Assembly (NCBI GenBank): GCA_030153045.1
Contig: JASLID010000025.1
Coordinates: 10,886 to 74,885, forward strand
Direction of reading: 5' to 3'
DNA length: 64,000 nt
Source: Flavobacterium sp.
Lineage (GTDB): Bacteria > Bacteroidota > Bacteroidia > Flavobacteriales > Flavobacteriaceae
The notes below the pieces were generated by a model. It saw only the letters and a program-made list of their open reading frames with translations. It ran no database searches and had not been told where the DNA came from. Made by a program: the position numbers and the translations under genes. Every line of letters begins with the position of its first letter. Within the stretch, counting starts at the first letter, position 1. Positions 34,505 through 43,767 of this stretch are shown in pieces.

Positions 34505-35212
34505 ATGAAATCACTTTTAATACAAATTCTATCACTTTGTTGCTTTCTAACAAGTTGCAATGGTCAAAACTCAAAAGCTGTACAAACCATTGACGCTAAA
34601 ACCTTTGCTGATAAGTTAAAACTAACAGAGACAGTACAACTAAGTACACAACTATTAGACGTAAGAACGCCTGAAGAATACAACGCAGAGCATATTGACA
34701 AAGCTAACAATGTTAATTGGAACGGAAATAATTTTGTTTCAGAAGTGGAGAAATTAGACAAAACAAAACCAGTTTTTGTGTATTGCAAAGTTGGTGGTAG
34801 AAGTGGTCAGGCGGCTAATAAATTGGCTGAGTTAGGTTTCACCGAAATCTATAATCTAGATGGAGGTATCATGAAGTGGAATGCAGCTGGGTTTGCAAAG
34901 CCTATTGATAAAAAAATTGGAATGACTAAGGCTGATTTTGAAAAATTAATAAATTCCGACAAAAAAGTTTTAATTGATGTTTATGCAGTATGGTGTGGCC
35001 CTTGCAAAAAAATGACACCTTATCTTGAAAAAATGAAAACCGAATTAAAAGGCGAACTAACCATTATAAAAATTGACGCTGATCAGCACAAAAGCTTGTG
35101 CCAAGAGCTTAAAATAGATGCATTGCCAACGTTACTTTTATACAAAAAAGGAAAAGAAGTTTGGAAAAATATTGGCTATATTTCGGAAGAAAATTTAAGA
35201 AAACAGCTCTAG
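34505..35212 (+). CDS. Lipoprotein with rhodanese and thioredoxin domains
   Basis: 235 residues. A lipoprotein signal peptide ends in LTSCNG (Cys near 19). A rhodanese domain (about 30-130) has the active-site loop CKVGGRSG, and a thioredoxin-like domain (about 145-235) has the redox motif WCGPCK. The fusion suggests a periplasmic or outer-membrane-anchored sulfur-relay or disulfide/persulfide reductase. It is followed directly (1 nt gap) by a DUF2461 gene. Confidence 0.88.
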   Translation: MKSLLIQILSLCCFLTSCNGQNSKAVQTIDAKTFADKLKLTETVQLSTQLLDVRTPEEYNAEHIDKANNVNWNGNNFVSEVEKLDKTKPVFVYCKVGGRSGQAANKLAELGFTEIYNLDGGIMKWNAAGFAKPIDKKIGMTKADFEKLINSDKKVLIDVYAVWCGPCKKMTPYLEKMKTELKGELTIIKIDADQHKSLCQELKIDALPTLLLYKKGKEVWKNIGYISEENLRKQL

Positions 35213-35213
35213 T

Positions 35214-35888
35214 ATGATTTCAAAAGAAGCGATTCAGTTTATTGACGATTTAAAAGCCAATAATAGTACCGAATGGATGCATGCCAACAAGAAACGATAT
35301 GAAAGTTACAAAAAAGACTATCATCAGTTTATTGCCTCTATTTTGGAAGAAATGAAACCTTTAGACAAATCGTTGGACCAACTGGAAGTTAAAAACTGTA
35401 CTTTCCGTATCAATCGAGATATTCGTTTTTCTAAAGACAAATCGCCTTATAAAACCAATATGGGTGTTTGGCTTGCAACCAACAAAAACAGAAAAAATAG
35501 TCCGGGTTATTATATCCATTTTGAAAAAGGAAGCTCCTTTATTGCTGGTGGTGTTTGGTGTCCTGAAGTACATGAATTGAAACAAATTAGAAAAGAAATT
35601 GCTCATTTCCATGATGATTTAGAAGATATTGTAAATAATTCTGCCTTCAAAAAGGAATTTGTCGCAATTACCCGTGAAGAAAACAATGTCTTAAAAAAGG
35701 CACCCAAAGGATACGAACCAGATCATCCAGCTATTGAATTCTTAAAACTCAAAAGTTTTACCTGTTCTCAAAAAATTGATGACAAATTGTTTTTAGACAA
35801 AGACTTTTCAAAAAAAATAGCACAAAAATTAATTGTTATAAAACCTTTGAACGATTTTTTTAATCGTGCCTTAGAAACTGAAGATTAA
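35214..35888 (+). CDS. DUF2461 (TIGR02453) family protein
   Basis: 224 residues of the DUF2461 family, recognised by the N-terminal FIDDLKANNSTEWMHANKKR, the RFSKDKSPYKTNMGVW block and GYYIHFEKGSSFIAGG. Function is not known. The stop overlaps the start of the following glycosyltransferase by 1 nt. Confidence 0.9.
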   Translation: MISKEAIQFIDDLKANNSTEWMHANKKRYESYKKDYHQFIASILEEMKPLDKSLDQLEVKNCTFRINRDIRFSKDKSPYKTNMGVWLATNKNRKNSPGYYIHFEKGSSFIAGGVWCPEVHELKQIRKEIAHFHDDLEDIVNNSAFKKEFVAITREENNVLKKAPKGYEPDHPAIEFLKLKSFTCSQKIDDKLFLDKDFSKKIAQKLIVIKPLNDFFNRALETED

Positions 35889-36943
35889 TGCAAAAAAAAA
35901 GAATTCTTTTTCTTGGAGAAACCTATAGAGCTGACGCCATTACCTGGATGAACGGCTTGAAAGAATATGGTGATTTTGAAATTGTGACTTGGGAATTACA
36001 AGCACAAAGCAATGGAATAAGCCGACTAAAAAGATTAATAGAACTTTCAAAAGCCTTTATAACCATCCGAAAGATTGTAAAAAAATTCAATCCCGACATG
36101 GTTATTGCCGAAAGAACTACCAGTTACGGATTTCTGGCAGCGTTATCTGGTGTAACTCCAATTGCGATTGCACAACAAGGAATAACTGATTTATGGCCTG
36201 AAAATTCACCATTATACCCATTCAAAAAAATCATTCAAAATTATGCCTTCAAAAAAGCTGATTTGATTCATGCTTGGGGACCGATTATGGCCAAACATAT
36301 GAAAAAAAGCAATGTGGATATGACGAAAGTAATGATTTTGCCAAAAGGAATTAATCTTCAATTTTTCGAATTTCAGGATTCTTCAAATAGTTCAATTATA
36401 AAAGCAATTGTTACACGTTCTCTTCTTCCAGAATACAAACACGATGTGATTTTAAAAGCTTTTGCAATGCTGAAGAAAAAAGACATCCTGTTTGAATTAA
36501 CCATTGTAGGTGACGGCCCTTTATTAAACAGACTAAAAGAATTAGCTCAAGAATTGAATATTGAAAATCAAGTCGTTTTTACTGGGCGAATTAACAATAA
36601 TGACCTACCTAAACTATTGCAGGAATCTAATTTATACATCAGCATGCCTACTACCGAAGGCGTTTCAGCATCATTGTTTGAAGCTATGGCAAGTGGTTGT
36701 TTCCCTATCGTGACTGATTTACCTGGAAACAGAAGTTGGATTAACCATAAAGAAAATGGTGTTTTAGTACCTTCTCAAAATATACAACAATTAGCTTCAG
36801 AAATAGAATGGGCATTTAAAAGTAGTGAAGTTCGCCAAAAAGCCATTTTTCAAAATAGAAAATTTGTAGAAGAAAATGCCAATTATGCTATGAACATGAA
36901 AAAAATAGCTAATGTCTATCATGAATTAATTGAAAATTCCTAG
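35888..36943 (+). CDS. Glycosyltransferase, GT4-like (GT-B fold)
   Basis: 351 residues. The C-terminal nucleotide-sugar domain has the GT4 pattern: GDGPLLNRLKELA, VVFTGRINNNDLPKLL and MPTTEGVSASLFEAMASGCF (the EGxxxxxxEAMA signature). The N-terminal acceptor domain is recognised by AIAQQGITDLWPENSP. There is no membrane segment, so it acts at the cytoplasmic face on a lipid- or protein-linked glycan. It precedes asnB and may belong to a surface polysaccharide or modified-sugar pathway. Confidence 0.88.
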   Translation: MQKKRILFLGETYRADAITWMNGLKEYGDFEIVTWELQAQSNGISRLKRLIELSKAFITIRKIVKKFNPDMVIAERTTSYGFLAALSGVTPIAIAQQGITDLWPENSPLYPFKKIIQNYAFKKADLIHAWGPIMAKHMKKSNVDMTKVMILPKGINLQFFEFQDSSNSSIIKAIVTRSLLPEYKHDVILKAFAMLKKKDILFELTIVGDGPLLNRLKELAQELNIENQVVFTGRINNNDLPKLLQESNLYISMPTTEGVSASLFEAMASGCFPIVTDLPGNRSWINHKENGVLVPSQNIQQLASEIEWAFKSSEVRQKAIFQNRKFVEENANYAMNMKKIANVYHELIENS

Positions 36944-37247
36944 TGAATATTCTATAAGAAAACACAAATCGTTAATAAGTAATCTTAAAATATCTAAATA
37001 GGCAAGCAACTTATTAAATAAAAAAGATATATTTATACCCGACTGAAACACAGTCAAGAAGAAATAAATTTAGAATAACTATGCTGTTTTTGATTTAAAT
37101 ATCACTACTATAATTATTGCTATGAAATTAATAAATCGAAAAAAACTGAAAGCAAGGTTTTTCCGTATATAATGTTAAAAATTGATTGAAGAGGAAAGAA
37201 AATTATAAAAATAGATTACAACCCTAATTGGGCTAGAATAATAATTT
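36944..37247. other. AT-rich intergenic region without a gene
   Basis: 304 nt between a glycosyltransferase and asnB. I see no ORF over 20 codons with protein character, no clear hairpin and no clean TAnnTTTG box. It must hold the asnB promoter, which I could not place. Confidence 0.55.
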
Positions 37248-39095
37248 ATGTGTGGTATAAACGGAATATTTCATCTGAACCATAAACCAGTGGATCAAAA
37301 TCAGCTCATAAAAATGCGCGATGCCTTGGAGCACCGTGGTCCTGATGATGCTGGTTTTTTTATTGAGAAGAATATTGGGTTGGGACACAGACGATTATCC
37401 ATTATAGACACTTCATCAGCCGGACACCAACCTTTTTTCTCTGAAAATGGTCGATTTATTCTAGTTTTTAATGGTGAAATTTACAATTACCAATCTTTTT
37501 ATCCTGAATTAAAAAGCAAAGGAATTTCTTTAAAATCAGGTTCCGATACCGAGGTTTTACTTAAACTTTATGAATTGTATGGTTTAGAAATGCTTCATCG
37601 CTTAAATGGTATGTTCGCTTTTGCCATCTGGGACAAAGAAGAAAAAAAACTTATTCTTGCCAGAGACCGAATGGGTGTCAAACCATTGTATTATTCTTTT
37701 CATCAAAATTCATTTTATTTTGCTTCTGAACAAAAAGCACTTTTTACCGCTGGAGTCCCTTTGCAAATTTCAGAAAACGGATTAGAAGAATATTTCTTTA
37801 ACCGATTTGTGGCTGGCGAAAATACATTGTACAACAAAGTAAATAAGCTTTTGCCTGGACATTATATGATTATCCATGAAAATGGAACCGTAAAAACGAC
37901 CAAATGGTGGAACCTTAAAGAAGAAATTCAAAACCACAGTCACATTCTACATCCTAAAAAATGGTTTGAAGAAGCTTTTTTTGAATCGGTAAAACTTCGT
38001 ATGGTTAGCGATGTTCCAGTAGGTGTTTTATTAAGTGGCGGATTAGATTCTTGTTCTATTTTATCCTCATTATACCATCAGGATTATAAAAATATTCAAA
38101 CATTTAACATTGGTTTTTCAGAAGAACAACACAACGAATCATTTTTAGCCAAACAAATCACTGAAGATTATAATTACCAATTCAATTCTCTTAAAGTTGA
38201 AGGTGATTTATTATTCGATAGTCTAGTAGAATCAACCTATTTTCAGGACGAACCCATCATGCATTTAAATGAGCCTCATTTAAATGCTATTTCAAAATTA
38301 GCCAATTCGAAAGTAAAAGTTTTACTTTCTGGTGAAGGTGCTGATGAACTTATGGGGGGTTATGTACGATACAAAGCTTTAAAAAACCCTTCTTTGTTAA
38401 AAGTAGTTGCACAAGTGAGCAACTTAGATTATTTTAACAACAACCCAAGATACAACAAGCTGTTCAGGTACTCTAAAATCAAAGACAAATCAGATTTAAT
38501 TCTTTTTAACGGAACGAGTATTTATCCTGAAGATATTAATTTATTTTATGGCCAAAAAGAGAAACCTGAAAACACTTACAGATATCAAATTTTAAAAGAA
38601 GCGAAGGAATTATACCCAAACAATCCTCAGCGTCAAGCCTTATATCTTGACCAACATACTTATATGTGTTCATTACTCGACCGAAACGACCGTTGTACCA
38701 TGGGTGCTTCTATTGAATGTAGAGAGCCTTTTTTAGATCAACGATTAATTGCTGGTCTGGGAACATTAGACGACAAATGGTTGTTTACTGGAAAAAAAGG
38801 GAAATACATTCTAAAATCAGTAATGAAAACTAAATTACCTCAAGAAATCATCGATTTTAGAAAAATTGGCCTAAGTGCACCTTGGGACGCTTATTTATTG
38901 TCGAATTCAAAATTCAAATCGGAGTTAGACGATTTTGCCAAAAGTGATATATTCAACATGCCTTTTTTAGAAAATATAAACGGTAAAAAGTTAGTGAACC
39001 AAATTCAAAAAGGAGATAAAAAAATCATCCCGTACGTTATGCCGTTATTTATGCTACATATTTGGCAAAAAAATTACTTTCAAAAGTTTGTTTAG
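37248..39095 (+). CDS. asnB: Asparagine synthase (glutamine-hydrolysing)
   Basis: 615 residues. The N-terminal class II glutaminase domain starts with the nucleophile Cys2 (MCGINGIF); RGPDDAGFF and GHRRLSIID follow. The C-terminal ATP-pyrophosphatase domain has the P-loop LLSGGLDSCSI and the GEGADELMGGY segment. Length and the context next to glycosyltransferases resemble the AsnB subgroup seen in polysaccharide clusters, which may amidate sugars, so the substrate could be aspartate or a uronic-acid-type glycan. It is followed after 40 nt by murB. Confidence 0.9.
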   Translation: MCGINGIFHLNHKPVDQNQLIKMRDALEHRGPDDAGFFIEKNIGLGHRRLSIIDTSSAGHQPFFSENGRFILVFNGEIYNYQSFYPELKSKGISLKSGSDTEVLLKLYELYGLEMLHRLNGMFAFAIWDKEEKKLILARDRMGVKPLYYSFHQNSFYFASEQKALFTAGVPLQISENGLEEYFFNRFVAGENTLYNKVNKLLPGHYMIIHENGTVKTTKWWNLKEEIQNHSHILHPKKWFEEAFFESVKLRMVSDVPVGVLLSGGLDSCSILSSLYHQDYKNIQTFNIGFSEEQHNESFLAKQITEDYNYQFNSLKVEGDLLFDSLVESTYFQDEPIMHLNEPHLNAISKLANSKVKVLLSGEGADELMGGYVRYKALKNPSLLKVVAQVSNLDYFNNNPRYNKLFRYSKIKDKSDLILFNGTSIYPEDINLFYGQKEKPENTYRYQILKEAKELYPNNPQRQALYLDQHTYMCSLLDRNDRCTMGASIECREPFLDQRLIAGLGTLDDKWLFTGKKGKYILKSVMKTKLPQEIIDFRKIGLSAPWDAYLLSNSKFKSELDDFAKSDIFNMPFLENINGKKLVNQIQKGDKKIIPYVMPLFMLHIWQKNYFQKFV

Positions 39096-39106
39096 GATTC
39101 TTTCCT

Positions 39107-39114
39107 TATTTTTG
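39107..39114 (+). promoter_or_regulatory. Promoter box TATTTTTG before murB
   Basis: TATTTTTGC is a full -7 match, with TTTG at 39087-39090 (16-nt spacer) inside the end of asnB. It lies 21 nt upstream of the murB ATG. Confidence 0.5.
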
Positions 39115-39135
39115 CGTACAAACTGATTGATTCTT

Positions 39136-40149
39136 ATGAATATTATTTCAAATTTTTCCCTAAAAAACCATAATACATTTGGTATTGAAGCCAAAGCCAG
39201 ACAATTTGTAGCCGTACATTCGGTATCTGATTTAAAAGAAGTACTGGAAGAAAATCCAACAACCAAAAAATTCATTTTAGGAGGCGGAAGCAACATGCTT
39301 TTAACGCAAGACATTGAAGCATTGGTTATTCACGTGGATTTAAAAGGAAAAAAAATCATAAAAGAAGACGATAATTATGTTTGGGTAGAGAGTCAAGCAG
39401 GCGAAAACTGGCATGAATTTGTGCTTTGGACCATCAATCAAGATTTTGGAGGATTAGAAAACATGTCGCTTATTCCAGGAAATGTGGGTACAACTCCGGT
39501 ACAAAATATTGGTGCTTACGGAACCGAAATGAAAGACACTTTTGTTTCTTGCGATGCGATGCATATTGCTTCCCATGAGATGAAGACATTTACCAAAGAA
39601 GAATGCAATTTTGGCTACCGTGAAAGTATTTTCAAGCATGAAGCGAAAGACCAATATGTGATTACTTCGGTGATTTTTAAATTGACAAAAACCAATCATA
39701 AAATCAATACTTCTTATGGAGATATTACTAAAGAATTGGAAAACAAACACATCACCTCTCCTACTCTAAAAGACGTGAGTAATGCAGTGATTGCCATCCG
39801 TCAAAGTAAATTACCAGATCCGAAAGAGTTAGGAAACAGTGGTAGTTTCTTCAAAAACCCTATTATTTCAAGAGATTTATTCAATACAGTAAAAGCCAAG
39901 TTTCCTGAGATAAAACATTACGATGTTTCCGAAACCGAAGTTAAAGTACCTGCAGGTTGGTTAATTGAACAAGCAGGTTTCAAAGGCAAACGTTTTGGCG
40001 ATGCAGGAATTCATAAAAATCAGGCTTTGGTTTTAGTTAATTATGGTAATGCAACAGGCCAAGAAATTTTGAATGTATCGAAAGACATTCAGAAAACCAT
40101 CTTAGAAAAATACGGAATCGCTATTGAAGCGGAAGTAAATGTGATCTAA
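39136..40149 (+). CDS. murB: UDP-N-acetylmuramate dehydrogenase
   Basis: 337 residues from ATG 39136 (MNIISNFSLKNHNTFG); a TTG three codons earlier is less likely. FAD-linked enol-pyruvate reductase of peptidoglycan synthesis. FAD-binding blocks are FILGGGSNMLL and GGLENMSLIPGNVGTTPVQN. Residues around NSGSFFKNPII (catalytic Ser/Lys region) and AGWLIEQAGFKGKRFGDAG identify the type I family with its C-terminal domain. Confidence 0.96.
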   Translation: MNIISNFSLKNHNTFGIEAKARQFVAVHSVSDLKEVLEENPTTKKFILGGGSNMLLTQDIEALVIHVDLKGKKIIKEDDNYVWVESQAGENWHEFVLWTINQDFGGLENMSLIPGNVGTTPVQNIGAYGTEMKDTFVSCDAMHIASHEMKTFTKEECNFGYRESIFKHEAKDQYVITSVIFKLTKTNHKINTSYGDITKELENKHITSPTLKDVSNAVIAIRQSKLPDPKELGNSGSFFKNPIISRDLFNTVKAKFPEIKHYDVSETEVKVPAGWLIEQAGFKGKRFGDAGIHKNQALVLVNYGNATGQEILNVSKDIQKTILEKYGIAIEAEVNVI

Positions 40150-40156
40150 ATAAAGA

Positions 40157-40876
40157 ATGATTGAGAAAAATAGACAAGAACTTAATGAATTTGGATTTTC
40201 TGTAATTGAAAATGTTTTCTCTGTTGAAGAAATAAAAACAATTGTTCATTTGATAAACAACTTAGACACTTCTAAACCAATTTTCAGAAAATCAAAAGAT
40301 TTATTTGCAATACGACAATTTCTAAAAGAAATTCCGGAAATCATGCCTCTCCTTTTTAATGCAAATCTTGAAAAGATAATTAGAGAAATTGGAGGAAATG
40401 ATTGTTTTATTATAAAATCAATTTATTTTGACAAACCCGAAACATCAAATTGGTTTGTATCATATCATCAGGATTTAACGATTTCAGTTGACAAAAAAGA
40501 GAGCATTAAAGGTTTTAAATTTTGGACAACTAAGCATAATCAATTTGCAGTTCAACCTACATTAGATATTTTAGAGAATATTTTCACAATTAGAATACAT
40601 CTCGATGATACTGATGAAAAAAATGGCGCTTTGAAAGTTGTTCAAAAATCACATTTAAAATCAATTTACAGACCAGAAACCATTGATTGGAATATAGAAA
40701 AGGAAGTCATTTGTAATGTAGATTCTGGTGGAATTATGCTAATGAAACCTCTTTTACTTCATGGTTCAAATAAAACTTTAAATAATAAAAAAAGGCGAGT
40801 AATTCATATCGAATTTTCTAACAAAATATTACCCAATAATTTAAATTGGTCCGAATATTCATCAATATTTAATTAA
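40157..40876 (+). CDS. Phytanoyl-CoA dioxygenase family protein
   Basis: 239 residues, Fe(II)/2-oxoglutarate-dependent oxygenase fold. The iron ligands appear as H104-x-D106 in SYHQDLTIS and a distal His in LLLHGSNKTLN, with the 2-oxoglutarate Arg in KKRRVIHIEF. The substrate is unknown; PhyH-family members hydroxylate diverse small molecules. It lies 7 nt after murB and is followed by a PaiB-like gene. Confidence 0.85.
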   Translation: MIEKNRQELNEFGFSVIENVFSVEEIKTIVHLINNLDTSKPIFRKSKDLFAIRQFLKEIPEIMPLLFNANLEKIIREIGGNDCFIIKSIYFDKPETSNWFVSYHQDLTISVDKKESIKGFKFWTTKHNQFAVQPTLDILENIFTIRIHLDDTDEKNGALKVVQKSHLKSIYRPETIDWNIEKEVICNVDSGGIMLMKPLLLHGSNKTLNNKKRRVIHIEFSNKILPNNLNWSEYSSIFN

Positions 40877-40877
40877 A

Positions 40878-41492
40878 ATGTACATCCCAGACCTCTATAA
40901 AAACGAAAATAAAGAAGAAATTAAAAACTTTCTTCACGAAAATGGCTTTGCTATTTTAGTTAACCAAACCAATAACAAACTTTGGGCAACACACATTCCT
41001 TTAATTTTAGATAAAAATGAAGCCGGGCAAGATATTCTTGTTGGTCATGTTTCTAAGGAAAATCCGCAAGGTGAAAGTTTTTCAACCAATACCGATGTTT
41101 TAGCTATTTTTTCGGGGCCACATTCTTATATTTCTCCTTCTTGGTATGATCATGAAAATGTACCCACATGGAATTACATTGCAGTTCATGCTTACGGAAA
41201 AGTCAAAATTCTAAACCATGAAGAAGCTATAGCATCCCTAAAAAAATTAGTAGATAAATACGAAGCCAATTCTAAAAAACCTGTTAGAGTGGAAGATTTA
41301 TCGAAACAAACCATGATGCAAGCACGCGGTATCATTGCTTTTGAAATTGAAATAACATCTATTGAAGCAGTTAAAAAATTATCCCAAAACCGTGATGATA
41401 AAAACCACCAAAACATCATCTCTGAATTAGAAAAAACTAAAAAATATGATTCAGAGCAAATTGCAAAAGAAATGCAAAAAAATCGAAAATAG
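40878..41492 (+). CDS. FMN-binding negative transcriptional regulator (PaiB-like)
   Basis: 204 residues with the PaiB family pattern: MYIPDLYKNEN at the start, GFAILVNQTNNKLWATHIPLIL, GPHSYISPSWY and VPTWNYIAVHAYGK. The split-barrel flavin fold binds FMN. The name comes from B. subtilis PaiB; the actual role may be flavin or haem chemistry rather than repression. It begins 1 nt after the PhyH gene, so it is co-transcribed with it. Confidence 0.87.
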   Translation: MYIPDLYKNENKEEIKNFLHENGFAILVNQTNNKLWATHIPLILDKNEAGQDILVGHVSKENPQGESFSTNTDVLAIFSGPHSYISPSWYDHENVPTWNYIAVHAYGKVKILNHEEAIASLKKLVDKYEANSKKPVRVEDLSKQTMMQARGIIAFEIEITSIEAVKKLSQNRDDKNHQNIISELEKTKKYDSEQIAKEMQKNRK

Positions 41493-41539
41493 CATTTTCG
41501 AAATTGTCGATTTTCAATTGGTAATTATCAATTAATGCC

Positions 41540-41547
41540 TACATTTG
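41540..41547 (+). promoter_or_regulatory. Promoter box TACATTTG before the glycosyltransferase
   Basis: TACATTTGC matches TAnnTTTGC fully. TTG at 41518-41520 is spaced 19 nt upstream, close to the ideal Bacteroidetes -33/-7 promoter. The start codon is 22 nt downstream. Confidence 0.6.
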
Positions 41548-41569
41548 CACCATCAATTTTTCTCCCTAT

Positions 41570-42682
41570 ATGGCGCAATTTTTACTCATTTTATTATTTA
41601 TATTTTTAAGCATAACCACCATTCAGGTCATTTATTATTTTTTCATTTTTGGTAAATTTTCATTTGCAAAACCTGAAAAAATAGCACCCAAACACATACC
41701 TGTTTCGGTAATTGTTTGCGCTAAAAATGAGGAAGAAAATATTAAAAACTATCTTCCGCTATTGCTACAACAAAATTATCAGGATTTTGAAATTGTTGTA
41801 ATTGACGATGCTTCAAGCGATGACACCCGTTTTTTAATTGAAGATTTACAAAAAGAACATAAAAACTTAAAGCTTGTCAAAGTCGAAAATAACGAAGCTT
41901 TTTGGGGAAATAAAAAGTTTGCATTAACGCTAGGAATTAAAACAGCCAGCAAAGAATATTTATTATTTACTGATGCTGATTGTTATCCTAATTCACTTAA
42001 TTGGATTGCCGAAATGACTTCTCATTTCACCCTTCACAAAACCATTATTTTAGGTTATGGTGCTTATGAAAAAGATTCTGGCTTATTAAATAAGCTTATT
42101 CGTTTTGAAACTTTATTAACAGCAACACAATACTTTGCTTGGGCAAAATTAGGCAAACCATATATGGGTGTGGGTCGAAATTTAGCTTACAAAAAAGATG
42201 AATTTTTTAAAGTAAACGGATTTATCAATCATATGAAATTGCGTTCAGGCGATGATGATTTGTTTATTAATGAAGCTGCCACTAAAGACAAAACCGCCAT
42301 TTGTATTGATCCTGAAGGCTTTACTTATTCTAAAGCAAAAGAAACTTTTGGCGAGTGGTTTATGCAAAAGCGCCGTCATGCTTCAACAGCAAAATATTAC
42401 AAAGGATTTGATAAATTTCAATTGGGGTTATTTTACCTGACACAATTCTTCTTTTTTGTGTTACCAATTCCGTTATTGCTTTTCCAATTTCAATGGATAA
42501 TCGTTCTATGCGCCATTGTACTTCGATATATTGCAGCGTGGACATCATTAGGGTTTTCGGCAGGAAAACTACACGAAAAAGATGTAATGTATTGGTATCC
42601 TGTTTTGGAAATAATGCTTATATTCACACAATTAAACGTGTTTATTAGAAATATTTTCTCAAAACCTGTCACTTGGAAATAA
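41570..42682 (+). CDS. Membrane glycosyltransferase, GT2 family
   Basis: 370 residues. An N-terminal membrane helix (about 3-22) is followed by a GT-A domain with VSVIVCAKNEEENIKNYLP, VVIDDASSDDT and the metal-binding TDADCYPNS. A processivity-type motif appears as MQKRRHAS, and two to three C-terminal helices (about 280-370) follow. This layout fits polyprenyl-linked or processive sugar transfer at the inner membrane. Its 3' end overlaps the TTG start of the sigma factor gene. Confidence 0.9.
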   Translation: MAQFLLILLFIFLSITTIQVIYYFFIFGKFSFAKPEKIAPKHIPVSVIVCAKNEEENIKNYLPLLLQQNYQDFEIVVIDDASSDDTRFLIEDLQKEHKNLKLVKVENNEAFWGNKKFALTLGIKTASKEYLLFTDADCYPNSLNWIAEMTSHFTLHKTIILGYGAYEKDSGLLNKLIRFETLLTATQYFAWAKLGKPYMGVGRNLAYKKDEFFKVNGFINHMKLRSGDDDLFINEAATKDKTAICIDPEGFTYSKAKETFGEWFMQKRRHASTAKYYKGFDKFQLGLFYLTQFFFFVLPIPLLLFQFQWIIVLCAIVLRYIAAWTSLGFSAGKLHEKDVMYWYPVLEIMLIFTQLNVFIRNIFSKPVTWK

Positions 42683-43221
42683 AAAAATATATCGAAAAAG
42701 CCATTCTAGGCGATCAAGTTGCTTTTACTTTCTTACTTGACAAATATTGGAACGAAGTATACGGATTCATGTTACAACGAACTGAAAATGAAACCGATGC
42801 TGAAGACATTACCATTGAAACATTTTCGAAAGCTTTCGATAAAATAGCTACTTACAATCCCGAATATCAGTTTAATACTTGGTTAATTGCTATTGCTAAA
42901 AATGTACATATAGATTTACTTCGAAAGAAAAAATCATCGCTATTTATAGACATTACTGATGAGGAAGATGATATTGCTTACAATATTGCCGATTCTACAC
43001 CATCAGCAGAAGATCAGTTAATTACAGAACAAAACCTAAAACGCTTATTGCAATTTATTAAAGAATTGAAACCTGCTTATCAGGAAGTCATTCAAATGCG
43101 TTATTTCCAGGAAATGAGTTATCAAGAAATTGCCGATGACCTCAACGAACCGCTCAATAATGTAAAAATCAAATTGCTACGTGCTAAAAAGCTACTGGCT
43201 GAGATTATTACGAAAAGCTAA
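42673..43221 (+). CDS. ECF-type RNA polymerase sigma factor
   Basis: 182 residues with region 2 (AEDITIETFSKAFDKIATYN, NTWLIAIAKNVHIDLLRKKK) and region 4 (LKPAYQEVIQMRYFQEMSYQEIADDLNEP). The start is a TTG at 42673 overlapping the upstream glycosyltransferase by 10 nt; the first ATG lies inside region 2 and would truncate it. No anti-sigma factor gene is adjacent. Confidence 0.93.
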   Translation: MEIKKYIEKAILGDQVAFTFLLDKYWNEVYGFMLQRTENETDAEDITIETFSKAFDKIATYNPEYQFNTWLIAIAKNVHIDLLRKKKSSLFIDITDEEDDIAYNIADSTPSAEDQLITEQNLKRLLQFIKELKPAYQEVIQMRYFQEMSYQEIADDLNEPLNNVKIKLLRAKKLLAEIITKS

Positions 43222-43240
43222 CCCAATTTCATTAAACTAA

Positions 43241-43723
43241 ATGTCAAAATTCAAAGCAGTAATAGAAATCATCGGAATAAATCCGTTCGTTTTTGTCCCT
43301 AGCGAAATTTTACATGATATTTTCACTCAGGCGCAAAAAAACAAAGGCGCAATTCCCATAAAAGGCACAATCAACGGTGAAAATTACAAACAAACTTTAG
43401 TGAAATATAGTGGCGAGTGGAGGTTGTACATTAATACTACTATGTTAAAAAATTCTCCAAAACGCATTGGAGAAATCATCGAACTAACCGCTATATTTGA
43501 TCCCGAAACTAGAAAAATTGCCCCACCAATACAATTCGTTACTGCATTAGAAGCCAACCTCGAAGCGAAGAAAATATTTGACAGTTTATCGGCTTCAATG
43601 AAATTAGAAATTGTACGCTATTTGACCAACTTAAAAACAGAAGAAAGCCTTCATAGAAATATCTTAAGAGCGATCAATTTCCTAACTGGTAAAGAACGTT
43701 TTATAGGACGAGACAAACCATGA
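43241..43723 (+). CDS. YdeI/OmpD-associated, DUF1905-type protein
   Basis: 160 residues. The N-terminal DUF1905 beta-barrel region (about 1-85) has GTINGENYKQTLVKYSGEW. The C-terminal helical YdeI-like region (about 100-160) includes LSASMKLEIVRYLTNLKTEE. Proteins of this type are of unknown function. It follows the sigma factor by 19 nt. Confidence 0.82.
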   Translation: MSKFKAVIEIIGINPFVFVPSEILHDIFTQAQKNKGAIPIKGTINGENYKQTLVKYSGEWRLYINTTMLKNSPKRIGEIIELTAIFDPETRKIAPPIQFVTALEANLEAKKIFDSLSASMKLEIVRYLTNLKTEESLHRNILRAINFLTGKERFIGRDKP

Positions 43724-43767
43724 AAGGGCAATAAATCCCATATTTTATAATTATAACCAAAAACCAA

